Shown piece after piece: positions 49,458-58,783 of a DNA stretch of 59,593 nucleotides. This DNA comes from Litorilituus sp. (GTDB lineage: Bacteria > Pseudomonadota > Gammaproteobacteria > Enterobacterales > Alteromonadaceae). The position numbers and the translations under genes were made by a program. Location of the stretch: assembly GCA_030754235.1 (NCBI GenBank), contig JASMAS010000055.1:1-59593 (forward strand), read 5' to 3'. Position 1 is the stretch's first letter. Each line of letters opens with the position of its first letter. Under the pieces are notes generated by a model. That model had not been told where the DNA came from. It ran no database searches and saw only the letters and a program-made list of their open reading frames with translations.

Positions 49458-52400
49458 TAACTTAACACCTCAGCAGTGATTGATTGACCTGCAAATAAAG
49501 CATCTAACTCAGCTAGTTCAACAGTGGTAATTTTCCTGTAGTAAACTCCAGCGCCCTGATGTGCTCTATCAGTAGTCATTCCTCGCAAATATAGGTAAAA
49601 AACCCCACCAAAATGTTGAGTTACCTGATAACCAGGTAAGTTAAGTTGAAGATAGCGGTGAAGTGCTAAACTGTAGATAAGGTACTGTAGATCATAATAG
49701 TTTTTTTCAATATTAGCTTTCATTGCTTCATGGTTATAGTCACAATAATGTTCACCTAAATGGCTCGATTTATAATCACAGACATAATATTTACCCTCAT
49801 ACTCAAATATCAAATCAATAAAACCATGCATCATGCCTTTAAGCGACTGGTAACGTGGAAGCGTTACTGGGCTATTTCGATGATCGGTTAGCAGTTTAGC
49901 TAATGCCTCAGAATTGTCTGCTTGCATGGGAAAATAAAACTCACTTTCACGGATAGTTTTTGACAAAACAAGTTTGGCTAAATAAAAAACTGTTGTATCT
50001 TTGCTTGTCGAGTTTTCAATAAGTAATGGCGTGAATAACACTTGCTCTAGCCACACAATTAAATCATCTTGAGTGTAAGGTTTGGTTAACTCACCGTACT
50101 TCACTAGTGGCCATTTGATCGTCTCCAACCAATTGGGATCAGAAAAATCAGTATGCTCTAATATATCATGTAATAAATTGCCACTATGAGCGCCTTTAGT
50201 TAATGTAAACCTAAGTAGACTTGTATCATGGCGACTGAGTGAGTGCGCTAAATGTTCGGGTGTTTCAATCATGTCTCGATCAGGATTTGAAATATCGCCA
50301 TGGCGTAAATTGCGGGTTAATGCTGAGAAAGAGCTTAACCACCAATCTCTTTCAATATGGGCGGTAAATTGACTTACCGTTAGCGTACCAGCACTATCAA
50401 CAACAGGTTCCGTTGCTAACCTTGGTGTAATTTCTTCTAAACATTGCTCTTTATAACCAATGGCTTGTTCCGCCCTTACTAATAGGCTTTGAATACCACG
50501 TTGTATGTCTTCTTGAGCTTGCCATTGCAATGTTTTACCCAGAGGAGATAAATGATACTTTTCAAAAGGAGCAATGAATATATAGCAATGTTGCACAGCC
50601 CGGGTAATGGCAACATAGAGTAAACGAATAGTTTCGGCATAAACTTCATTAGCCATGGCAATTTTTGCTTGCTCATCGCCACCTAAAGATAAACATAAAT
50701 TTCCCTGTTCATCATGATATTCGAGATAGCTGACATTTTGTCGAGCAAATTTGAGCGGGTCTTTATGCTTACTAGCAAAAGGAATAAAAACAACAGGATA
50801 TTCTAACCCTTTTGAACCATGTTGGGTAATAATACGTATTAAATTGCCATCATTTTCTAAACGTTGTTCTGCTTCAAGTTCTGCGTTGGCATTTTCTTGG
50901 TTACACTGTCGCTCAAACCAGTGGATAAGCTCTTGTGGTTGTAGAAAACGTTGACTAGCACTTTGTAGAATTTCAAATAAATGTAAAATATTAGTTAACG
51001 CTCTATCTTTGCCCTCCATAGGCAGTTGAAACTGTTGATGCATTAAGGTGATAGCCATGGCAATAAAGCCTTGATGTTGCCATTGATTCTTATAATCATT
51101 AAAGGCCATTTTTAGTTGCTGGTAAGCAATTTCATCGTGTTGAAGCTGGTATAATTTAGTGGCATTATAGCCAAGCAAGCCACAAGTTAAAGCGGCTAAA
51201 TATTGATGTTCGTCTTCAATAGACAATACACCCTTTAATAAGGTTAATAATTGTTTTGCTTGCTCACTATGAAATAGGTTTGCTCTATCAGACAAAAAAA
51301 CACTGGCTAAGTTTGCTGCTTGTAGTGCTTGCTTAATATAATTGGCTTCGCGTGTGTCCCTGACTAATATGGCAATATCTTGGGATTTACATCGCTTTTC
51401 ATCAAGTAAACGTACAATTTCATTGGCGCACCAAGTCGCTATCAACGGACAAGCATAATGTTGGCTTACTTCGTCGCTGGTTGTGTTATCAGCGGTAAAA
51501 TGAATAAACTGCAATGCTTTATTACTATCACATGTACTCTGCTGTGCCGTGTTATATGCAAGTTCAACGGATTGATTTTTTCCGGCTTTTACTGCTTGAT
51601 AAGGAATACCATAACCAAAAACAGCATCCTCAGATTGCGCTTTTTTACTTAAAAAAACTTGATTGTAGGCATTAACCATATCTGGTGTTGAACGATAATT
51701 GGTATCCATTAACCAATGATGATCACACCCATGACGGGCGGTTAAATAAGCAAAGATATCGCCCCCACGAAAACCATAAATGGCTTGCTTTGGATCACCA
51801 ATTAAATATAAAGCGGCATCATGTTCTCTTGCTTGCTCACTGTAATAAATGCTCTGTAATATTGAAAATTGCTTGGTGTCTGTGTCTTGAAATTCGTCAA
51901 CTAAAGCGACAGGGAATTGTTTTAACAGCGTTGTTGATAAAGCTTCATCCTGTTTTTTTGGTTGTAGCGCCAAACTAGTTGCTAATGTTGAGATTAGATC
52001 ATCAAAATCTAAAAGATTGAGTTGTGCCTTTTTAGCTTTCACTTGCTCTCTTATTTGATAAATAGCGCTGCGTACAATTTGATAAGCATTGGCTTGGTTT
52101 ATCTGTTTGGCTAGATGATTTTGCTTAACTTTTATGGCTTTGCAACCAGCCAACACGGTAGCTAATTGTGCTTTAAAGGTTTTAGGGTGACGATTTCCAT
52201 TGAGTAAATAATCAGGGATCGGTGTTGTCGTGACAACAAGCAATGAAGCTGCATCCACACTCAACCCCACCTGCTCTAGCCAGCTTAATAACCGAGTTAA
52301 CTCTTGTCCACGTAAGGCTTGTTCTTGTGCTTTTTTGTGTGTTATCAAGCCTTCCTGTAGCAAACCTTGATTATCAACAAGCGTTTTGTGTGCTTGTTTA

Positions 52401-53032
52401 GCTAATTGAATAAAATTATTTACCAGTGCGCCACTATCTATAGTACTTAACTGACTTTGTTGATGAATGGCTTTGTTAAAGCTTAAGATAAATTTATCTG
52501 GTGTAGCCCAAAACTTAACAATTAATTCAAAATTTTCACGGCTTTCCTTTGCTAATTGACGATACCAGTCTTGGCAGGCCTCTAAAATAAACTCTGCATT
52601 ATTCGTGGTTAAATTAGCATTAAATGGTAAACCACTGGCAAAAGCATGTTGAGCAATAGCACGCTGACAAAAGCCATGAATGGTATATATTGCTGCTTCA
52701 TCTAAAAATAATAGTGCACGTTTTAATAATAATTCAACTTTCTTAAATCCGACTCGCTTATTAATTGCCTGAAAATAAATGTCTTTCTTACATAGTTGAT
52801 GCCAGTTGCACAGTGCATCACGTATAAAACTGTCGATACGACCACGAAGCTCATAGGTAGCATCTTTGGTAAACGTCATCAATAAAATATCTTCTACTGG
52901 TAACTCGCGCTCAAGCAATAAACGTAAATAAATACGTGTAATGTTATAGGTTTTCCCTGTCCCCGCACTTGCTTCAATAAGGTGCTTGCCTGTAAGTGGA
53001 ATATCCGCAGCATTTAAATTGGCTAAGTTCAT
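49457..53032 (-). CDS. recB: Exodeoxyribonuclease V subunit beta (RecB)
   Basis: This 1191-residue protein (E. coli RecB, 1180) is a 3'-5' superfamily-1A helicase with a C-terminal nuclease. Walker A is IEASAGTGKTYNITRIYLRL; LVDEFQDTDTKQF is motif II; LLYVAITRAV is motif VI. The nuclease motif is GFIDLIFEYEGKYYVCDYKSS (ends GFIDLIF and CDYKSS), with the catalytic Asp and Lys. It repairs double-strand breaks and degrades linear foreign DNA. recC stops two bases upstream; no ptrA lies between, unlike in E. coli. Confidence 0.98.
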   Translation of the reverse strand: MNLANLNAADIPLTGKHLIEASAGTGKTYNITRIYLRLLLERELPVEDILLMTFTKDATYELRGRIDSFIRDALCNWHQLCKKDIYFQAINKRVGFKKVELLLKRALLFLDEAAIYTIHGFCQRAIAQHAFASGLPFNANLTTNNAEFILEACQDWYRQLAKESRENFELIVKFWATPDKFILSFNKAIHQQSQLSTIDSGALVNNFIQLAKQAHKTLVDNQGLLQEGLITHKKAQEQALRGQELTRLLSWLEQVGLSVDAASLLVVTTTPIPDYLLNGNRHPKTFKAQLATVLAGCKAIKVKQNHLAKQINQANAYQIVRSAIYQIREQVKAKKAQLNLLDFDDLISTLATSLALQPKKQDEALSTTLLKQFPVALVDEFQDTDTKQFSILQSIYYSEQAREHDAALYLIGDPKQAIYGFRGGDIFAYLTARHGCDHHWLMDTNYRSTPDMVNAYNQVFLSKKAQSEDAVFGYGIPYQAVKAGKNQSVELAYNTAQQSTCDSNKALQFIHFTADNTTSDEVSQHYACPLIATWCANEIVRLLDEKRCKSQDIAILVRDTREANYIKQALQAANLASVFLSDRANLFHSEQAKQLLTLLKGVLSIEDEHQYLAALTCGLLGYNATKLYQLQHDEIAYQQLKMAFNDYKNQWQHQGFIAMAITLMHQQFQLPMEGKDRALTNILHLFEILQSASQRFLQPQELIHWFERQCNQENANAELEAEQRLENDGNLIRIITQHGSKGLEYPVVFIPFASKHKDPLKFARQNVSYLEYHDEQGNLCLSLGGDEQAKIAMANEVYAETIRLLYVAITRAVQHCYIFIAPFEKYHLSPLGKTLQWQAQEDIQRGIQSLLVRAEQAIGYKEQCLEEITPRLATEPVVDSAGTLTVSQFTAHIERDWWLSSFSALTRNLRHGDISNPDRDMIETPEHLAHSLSRHDTSLLRFTLTKGAHSGNLLHDILEHTDFSDPNWLETIKWPLVKYGELTKPYTQDDLIVWLEQVLFTPLLIENSTSKDTTVFYLAKLVLSKTIRESEFYFPMQADNSEALAKLLTDHRNSPVTLPRYQSLKGMMHGFIDLIFEYEGKYYVCDYKSSHLGEHYCDYNHEAMKANIEKNYYDLQYLIYSLALHRYLQLNLPGYQVTQHFGGVFYLYLRGMTTDRAHQGAGVYYRKITTVELAELDALFAGQSITAEVLS

Positions 53033-53034
53033 TA

Positions 53035-56000
53035 TTACTTGGCTCCACTCGTTTTTCTTATCAATTGATACATATTGTTATAAATACTTTCAATCCTATC
53101 GATATGTTCATCAATAGCAGGACATTGAGGCCAAAAGTAATTTAAGTAGGCATCTTGGCAAAAGCCACCGCTTGATTCACTTCCCTGCCAGAGCTGTTCA
53201 AAGCGTGCTTGAGTCATTTTTACCGGCTTACCTCTACTGGTTTTGAATACCTCAGCACCAATATTTGCATTGACTAATAAAGGCTGTTGTAGGCCGATAT
53301 AATAAGTGTCTAATAACTGAACTAACTGTGCAGTAACACTACTTTTTTCAAGGTTAGTCACTTCATCACGTATCTCGATTTGATTATCGATAAAATAAGA
53401 TTCAGTTTTTTGTGACTTCGTATTAAAGTAAATGCCTCGTGCTGCACTCACTTGGCTAAGTAAATTTTCATGATAAGAAACACAGCCATAGTTTTGTTGC
53501 TGCCAAACGCAAACAATTAATTGCTTAACATACAAAGTGAATAGATCTTTGGGTTTTGCCGTTGAGCTTCGATAAAAAGCTAAAAACACGCCGTGCTCGG
53601 TCAACTTTATCGGCACTGACGCGCTTAGTTCAACATGAGTTTCGCGGTTTAGTTCAACGGTAACACTACATGTAGTTAGCTCAGGATTATCAAGTTGCTG
53701 TGTCATAATTTCATGAGCAAATTGAGCGCTGTCTTCATGCCAAACAGCATAGTTTTCTTCCATGGTCGGTAAGTCTGGAAATTTTCCAGACAATTTAGCG
53801 GTTTGTAAAACCTGTTCAACATTAGTGTATTCATTGCGTTGTATATTTGTGGCAAGTAAATCTTCTCTTAATAAATAACTCGCTAAAAAATCGGCTGCAA
53901 AAGGTTCAATATCTTCTACTGGCTTAGAATCATCCGTTAAATAGAGATTTAAGGCATGCTGTGCAAAGGTTTTACTCGGATGTTGATAAAATTGAATTAG
54001 CGCTTTCGTGGTTAATTCAATGCGTTGCTTTGCGCTTTGCGGTACAGGTAAACCTGATCCAATAATAAGGCATTGTGGCTGTGGCTCAGGTAAGCTTTGA
54101 GAAAACTTTAACCAATTAGCATCAAAGCTAGGCTTTATTGTAGACCTTTTACTTAATTGATAGTTTGCTTCACTAAATGGCTGCATGGCGATTTGATGAA
54201 TGTTATGCTCATTTTGGTTATCGTCAAATTGCCAACCATAGCCATTAGCTAAATAATCCATCAATTCTTTTAATACTAACGAAGGCTGTTTTTCATTATT
54301 ATTTTTAATATTTCGGCCTTGATAGCTTAAATATAAGGATTGCCTAGCAGAAATAATCGCTTCTAAAAATAAGTACCTATCATCTCCACGGCGAGATCTA
54401 TCACCAAACTTTGCTTTACTTTGTGCGATCAAGTCAAACGCTAGTGGTTGTCTTTGGCGGGGAAATTCACCATCATTTAAGCCCAACACTGCAATGACTT
54501 TAAAAGGAATGCTACGCATAGGTAACATAGAACAAAAAGTAACTTGCCCGACCATGAATTGCCTACTGGTATCTCCTTGACTAAAGTGGTTGTTTAAATA
54601 ATCAGTAACAATAGCTAATTCAATTTTTTCTGCCAAATGCGCATGTTGGCAAAATTCAACAAAACGACAAATGGCATCTTCAATCATAGTTAAGGCATTA
54701 TCGATAGCGCTGTTTTCACTAGATAACGTGCTGTGGCGACTAAAAAGTAATTCAAGTTGTGCCAATAAAAATTGCTGCCATTGGGTAGGGGTTCTTGTTT
54801 GGCTTAGTTGCTGAGAAAATTGTTGTAACTGTTCAATAAACAGCATTAACTGGCCTAATAAAATAGCATCATCGCCTTCTACATCGGCTAATAACAATTG
54901 ACCTTGATAAATAGTATCAACATCAGCAAAAGCAAAACCACGCAATAGCCGCGATAAGCCTTGCTGCCAAGTAAAGCTATCATTCACTTTATCGCCAAGT
55001 ATTTTCTGTTTATGCGCTAGATCAAGTCCCCAATGAACACTGGCTTGCTTTAACCAAACACTGATTTTATCTATATCTTCATCGGTCATTAAAAACTTAT
55101 TAGCAATGGCCTTTTGACGAATAAAGGCGAGCAAATGAGTGACCTGAAAACGTGACTCAGGTAAGGCAAGTAATTCGGTAAAGGTTGCGATAAGAGGATC
55201 ACTATCTTTTGCACTACGATCGGCAATAGAACAAGGAAGTGGTGGTAATTCATCAGGAATATTTTGCCAGCCACGACTAAAAACGGCGTTAACATAAGGA
55301 GCATACTGCTCAATTTGCGGACACATCACCAAAATATCTTTCGGTGTTAGCGGTTGTTCGGTATATTGAGCATCATTAAATTGGTGTAATAAATAATCAT
55401 GAAGTGCTTGAACTTCGCGTAACGGGCTATGACAACTTGTTATAGTGATAGAATCATCAATCAAAGTCGTTGTGTCACGAGCTGTTGCATCTTCAAGGTG
55501 TAAAATATCATTTTGCACTTGATGCAAAATGGTTAATTTTTTTTGTGCTGACGGCTCATTAAAACCAGACAAATTTGGTTCAACGAATAAATCGACATTG
55601 ACTGTACTGTAATCTTGCAATAGCGCAAGAAACTCTCTGCCTTGCTGCCCAAAGTTAGCTAACAGTGGATTACCGACAAATAAATGCTCATCATCCGCTC
55701 CTGTAGACCACTCTGCTAATTTTTTATGCGCTTGTTTCGCACTGATTATATCGCCCCAGTACGCATAACAAGGGTTTAAGTGAAAAAAGTCTACTTCAAT
55801 ATACTCACTTAGGGCATTAATAAAATTTAACCACATAGGAGGCATCGTATTAATAGCAAAAAAGCTTAAGCGCTTGGGTAATAAATAGGGGTTTTGCTGA
55901 ATTTTTTGATCTAGATTTTTAATAGCATTATTTAATAATGCTATTGGGTTATATGGCTCTTGGCTGATTAGTAATTGCCACAGCTTACTCTGCCAATTGA

Positions 56001-56517
56001 TTTGAGCAGGTAAAAGCTTGTCAAAGTCTGCTTTTAAATGATGTAAATCACCTTGCTGCCATGCATCAAGCCAATGGGGTCTAAATATTAAATATTGCTC
56101 ATACAAGTCAGCCAATTGCACAGCTAATTGATATCGCTTTAATGCAGAGGATGAGTGTCCTTGCCAATACTGTGTTGCCGAGATAAAAACCTCATCAGAT
56201 ACAACTTGTTCAGTTGCCAATAGGGCATATATTCGCCAAGTAAGCACCTCTCTTGAGTAAGGAGATTGCTCTAATACTTTTTCTTCGCCAGCTATCGTTC
56301 TTATTAGCTTCCATAAATACTGCGACGGTAACGCGTAACGGCAATTCATACTAATGCCGCGCTCTTGAGCTATGGCTAAGTTTAACCAGTGCTGCATACC
56401 CGAATTTTGAACAACAATGACTTCTTGCTCAAAAACACCCACGGGTGAAACTTGAGAAATTTTGTTAAGAAGTAACAACAAACTTTCCATTTTGTTGGCG
56501 GGGTATAGGTTAATCAA
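53035..56517 (-). CDS. recC: Exodeoxyribonuclease V subunit gamma (RecC)
   Basis: This 1160-residue protein (E. coli RecC, 1122) is the inactive helicase-like subunit that recognises Chi and splits DNA strands. The start INLYPANKMESLLLLLNKI, VVQNSGMQHWLNLAIAQE and VIAVLGLNDGEFPRQRQP are family hallmarks. It is first in the tight recC-recB-recD operon; the promoter should lie in 56518-56600. The Chi sequence of this organism cannot be derived from the window. Confidence 0.97.
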   Translation of the reverse strand: MINLYPANKMESLLLLLNKISQVSPVGVFEQEVIVVQNSGMQHWLNLAIAQERGISMNCRYALPSQYLWKLIRTIAGEEKVLEQSPYSREVLTWRIYALLATEQVVSDEVFISATQYWQGHSSSALKRYQLAVQLADLYEQYLIFRPHWLDAWQQGDLHHLKADFDKLLPAQINWQSKLWQLLISQEPYNPIALLNNAIKNLDQKIQQNPYLLPKRLSFFAINTMPPMWLNFINALSEYIEVDFFHLNPCYAYWGDIISAKQAHKKLAEWSTGADDEHLFVGNPLLANFGQQGREFLALLQDYSTVNVDLFVEPNLSGFNEPSAQKKLTILHQVQNDILHLEDATARDTTTLIDDSITITSCHSPLREVQALHDYLLHQFNDAQYTEQPLTPKDILVMCPQIEQYAPYVNAVFSRGWQNIPDELPPLPCSIADRSAKDSDPLIATFTELLALPESRFQVTHLLAFIRQKAIANKFLMTDEDIDKISVWLKQASVHWGLDLAHKQKILGDKVNDSFTWQQGLSRLLRGFAFADVDTIYQGQLLLADVEGDDAILLGQLMLFIEQLQQFSQQLSQTRTPTQWQQFLLAQLELLFSRHSTLSSENSAIDNALTMIEDAICRFVEFCQHAHLAEKIELAIVTDYLNNHFSQGDTSRQFMVGQVTFCSMLPMRSIPFKVIAVLGLNDGEFPRQRQPLAFDLIAQSKAKFGDRSRRGDDRYLFLEAIISARQSLYLSYQGRNIKNNNEKQPSLVLKELMDYLANGYGWQFDDNQNEHNIHQIAMQPFSEANYQLSKRSTIKPSFDANWLKFSQSLPEPQPQCLIIGSGLPVPQSAKQRIELTTKALIQFYQHPSKTFAQHALNLYLTDDSKPVEDIEPFAADFLASYLLREDLLATNIQRNEYTNVEQVLQTAKLSGKFPDLPTMEENYAVWHEDSAQFAHEIMTQQLDNPELTTCSVTVELNRETHVELSASVPIKLTEHGVFLAFYRSSTAKPKDLFTLYVKQLIVCVWQQQNYGCVSYHENLLSQVSAARGIYFNTKSQKTESYFIDNQIEIRDEVTNLEKSSVTAQLVQLLDTYYIGLQQPLLVNANIGAEVFKTSRGKPVKMTQARFEQLWQGSESSGGFCQDAYLNYFWPQCPAIDEHIDRIESIYNNMYQLIRKTSGAK

Positions 56518-56882
56518 TCGGCTTACCTTAACTGATATTATGTGTATTTTTATCTTGCAAATTTAAACATAAGCACAGCAATAACACTAGTTAAATCATA
56601 GGGTATAGTGAATTTATATAAAGCAAAATTAAATCTGCAACAGACGCTATATGATGAAATACTTAAATAATTTGGTTAACGCCAATTAATATAATGGTAA
56701 TGTTCGCGTAAAGTAATTAGGACTAGCCCAAATAAAACTTAAAGCAATTACTGTGAAGTTTATAACCTAGTGATTTTAATCTTATTAGGTGGGCTTATAT
56801 TATTGAAAGGTGAGTTCCTCGAAGAGGCAAAACTGCACGGTTCGTAATTTTGCATTAAACTTAATGTTACAAAAACTTTACC
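56518..56882. other. 365-base gap upstream of recC
   Basis: This AT-rich region has no credible gene. It should contain the recC promoter near 56518-56620. At 56805-56860 is a more GC-rich stretch with a small CCTC-GAA-GAGG hairpin and CTGCACGGTTCG, which looks like the relic of some other element. I could not identify it. Confidence 0.4.
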
Positions 56883-57083
56883 TTATTCACTCTGGGCGTT
56901 TGTTTTTTCAAAAACCACTACTCCTTTGCCTGCTTTTTTAGCCCTATACATTAACTTATCTGCCATGCCGACGATCTCGCAAAGATTTACACTTTGCGAC
57001 GCACTAGCAAAGATAGCGCCAATACTGGCGTTAATCTCAATCGATTTTCCCTCTATATTACTTCCAGATGAAATCTGACCAAG
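56883..57083 (-). pseudogene. Truncated GGDEF (diguanylate cyclase) gene, 3' end only
   Basis: On the minus strand a frame reads LLGQISSGSNIEGKSIEINA, then SIGAIFASASQSVNL, then MADKLMYRAKKAGKGVVVFE and a stop at 56883. SIG, AD-x2-MY-xAK and GKG are the C-terminal signatures of GGDEF domains that make cyclic di-GMP. The GGDEF active site and everything upstream are missing. The fragment begins exactly at the terminal core (GTTAC) of an attC, so the integron array ends inside this gene. Confidence 0.8.
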
Positions 57084-57116
57084 TAACGCTCAAATAATGG
57101 GCTAAAAATAGATAAT
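57082..57116 (-). other. Outer half of disrupted attC3 (R' side)
   Basis: Read on the minus strand it ends TTTTTAGCCC-ATTATTTGAGC-GTTAC, a standard attC right end with the GTT cleavage core. The other half lies at 58301-58376, across the insertion sequence. It marks the last recombination point of the cassette array. Confidence 0.6.
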
Positions 57117-57154
57117 TGGACTCCCTCACCCTCAATGAGTGAGGTAGTATAAAA

Positions 57155-58059
57155 GTTACCACACCAATATTTGAAGCCTGTAGCACGTCCAATTACTGGA
57201 AACAAAAGGCAATTGAAGCAGGTCATGATACGCGTTTAGTCTCTGCAAAGTTAGTCTCTGTTGTCAGGCAAAATCAAAAAACTGATAAAAATGATGCAAT
57301 GGCAATTGTTCAAACAACCTTTATGCCCGATGTCACATACATTGGAGGCAAAACCATTGAGCAACAACAATTGCAGTCCATCAAACGTTTTAGAGAATTA
57401 GCGGTAAAACATCGTGATGCCGATCAAAAGCAACTCATCGCTTTGCTATTTGAATTAAACATCAAAATAGAAATCGTAGAGGCGGTATAATCTTGGTGAT
57501 TGAAGGTACTTTAGAAGATGCAAGTAATGGATTATCTACCGAATGTAGACGGGCTATTTACCTGGCTAAAGAGCAGTTGAAAGCATTATTTGAAACCGTT
57601 AAACAATATAATGATTGTATCGATAATTCTGCTACTGCTCACCAAGAATGTAAAAAACTCATGCAATTAGAAGGCGTCGGAGCAATGAATGCCATCAACC
57701 TTTACATTGCACTCGGATGCTCTGATATTGGCTATTTTAGTAAAGGTAAAGATGCTACCGCCTGTATTGGCTTAACCCCCATACAGCATTCAAGTGGCGG
57801 TATGGTCAAACTAGGCTCTATAGGAAAGTTTACCAAGAACAGTAAGCTGAGGAGTCAATTAATATGTGGTGCTAAGGCTGCCGTTCAACACGCAATGAAA
57901 AGAAAAGCAAAAACCCAAAAAGACCTTTGGGTGCAAGGCTTAGTGGAACGTCGCGGAAGAAAGTGTGCCGCAGTAGCGCTTGCTAATAAAACAGTTAAGA
58001 CAGCTTTCGCCATGCTAACACAAGGCACAGAATATAAAGCTGAGTTATTGGCAGCTTAA
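57155..58059 (+). pseudogene. IS110-family transposase, 5' deleted and frameshifted
   Basis: The first part reads FEACSTSNYWKQKAIEAGHD, then RLVSAKLV and RQNQKTDKNDA, the middle of the DEDD RuvC-like domain, and stops at 57490. The C-terminal Tnp_20 (IS116/IS110/IS902) part continues in another frame from about 57493: MQLEGVGAMNAINLYIALG, ACIGLTPIQHSSGG and KTVKTAFAMLTQG. The first catalytic Asp region is missing. The protein is therefore inactive. Confidence 0.88.
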
Positions 58060-58289
58060 AAAGAATTGAATAGAAAACTTAGTTCAAAAGCGTTCAAACA
58101 ACAAAAATGCACTAACGAAGATAAAAATCAGCTGGTTTAGTCAGTAGCCAACTAAGAGCCTAGCGCTCGCTTTATAGATTTGACAACCAGTTCGCGTAAA
58201 TATCAAAGAGCCAGAGATAGCTTCTCAATGTAGAGCTCGTACATAAGTATGCATTAATTTCTTTGTATTAAAGTTTTTGTTGTTGACAG
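58060..58289 (+). ncRNA. Candidate bridge-RNA region of the IS1111-type element
   Basis: IS110-family recombinases use a structured bridge RNA that pairs with donor and target; in the IS1111 subgroup it is encoded downstream of the transposase. This 230-base non-coding 3' region fits in size and place, and has inverted segments such as GAGCCTAGCGCTC. No structure was computed, so this is inference from family and position. Confidence 0.35.
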
Positions 58290-58300
58290 GAGGGAGTCCA

Positions 58301-58376
58301 CATAAGTTGGCTAAAATGTGTAGCGAAGCGAAACCGAGTAAACTGTTAGCAGTCCCGCTTGAAATTCTTGTTATGT
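58301..58376 (-). other. Inner half of disrupted attC3 (R''/L'' side)
   Basis: On the minus strand it reads ATAACAAGAATTTCAAGCGG, then GACTGCTAACAGTTT and a loop with TTTCGCTTCGC. ATAACAA is the R'' core and TTTCAAGCGGGAC the L'' box. It directly follows the stop codon of the cassette gene at 58377. Paired with 57082-57116 it would give an attC of about 110 bases. Confidence 0.7.
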
Positions 58377-58664
58377 TTACCTTTCCCCACCACTAGAGTG
58401 ATATCCCATACTGGTAGCATCAGAGTTAGTAATAGATGTTCCATTACCAACTTGGCGATGATGTTTAGCCATAAAATAATCTTCACGATTTATATAAATT
58501 GCCATAAAAGCACCAATAATAGGAACAAGCCATATAAATATAGTTTGGTATATTCGTCTTTCCTTAACTTCAAAGTAAGTATTCCAGACAATATAAGTTG
58601 CAATACTATTTAAAATTAATAGAACACTAATGATAAATAACAGGTATATCAATGCCATTTCCAT
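58377..58664 (-). CDS. Cassette gene: small two-helix membrane protein
   Basis: From the ATG at 58664 (AAGAGG seven bases upstream) this is a 95-residue protein. It has two membrane helices (about 2-25 and 39-57) and a polar C-terminal tail (YFMAKHHRQVGNGTSITNS). It is not a family I recognise. It lies between attC2 and attC3 and is read in the cassette direction, so it is a gene cassette. A longer reading to 58748 would run through attC2 and is rejected. Confidence 0.8.
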   Translation of the reverse strand: MEMALIYLLFIISVLLILNSIATYIVWNTYFEVKERRIYQTIFIWLVPIIGAFMAIYINREDYFMAKHHRQVGNGTSITNSDATSMGYHSSGGER

Positions 58665-58683
58665 GTGCGAACCTCTTGGTAAA

Positions 58684-58783
58684 CATAACGCCTCACTAAG
58701 AGGCAAATAACAGTTGGTTAAAATAAGCGACGCAGGAGTAGAAACCAACTGTTATTTGTCCTGCTTGAGTGACTTGTTAGAGC
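58684..58783 (-). other. attC2, integron recombination site (100 bases)
   Basis: On the minus strand it starts CTAACAAG-TCACTCAAGCAGG and ends CCTCTTAGTGAGG-CGTTATG. A perfect 16-base inverted repeat (CAAATAACAGTTGGTT at 58704-58719, partner at 58743-58758) forms the stem. The two L boxes pair as TCACT-AAG-AGG with TCACTCAAGCAGG; the unpaired bases are the extrahelical bases that set attC strand polarity. This is the clearest integron site in the window. Confidence 0.92.

Larger units (their letters stand above)
57117..58300 (+). mobile_element. IS110-family (IS1111-type) insertion sequence, decayed
   Basis: The ends carry an inverted repeat, TGGACTCCCTC (57117-57127) and GAGGGAGTCCA (58290-58300). 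The interior encodes an IS110-family transposase with an N-terminal deletion and a frameshift. About 230 non-coding bases lie on the 3' side and only about 40 on the 5' side, the layout of the IS1111 subgroup. It splits an attC site; IS1111-attC elements are known to target such sites. Subterminal position of the repeats is possible, so the exact ends are uncertain by a few bases. Confidence 0.8.

Noticed and set aside
51458..51978. Plus-strand frames opposite recB
   Set aside because: They are antisense shadows of a strongly conserved gene.
56690..56710. Additional attC right end (ATTGGCGTTAAC on the minus strand)
   Set aside because: No matching R''/L'' half within a normal attC distance; the pairing with GTAACATTAAG near 56875 is weak.
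56805..56870. Group II intron domain V
   Set aside because: Only the CACGGTTC tail resembles it; the complementary 5' strand and GNRA-type loop are absent.
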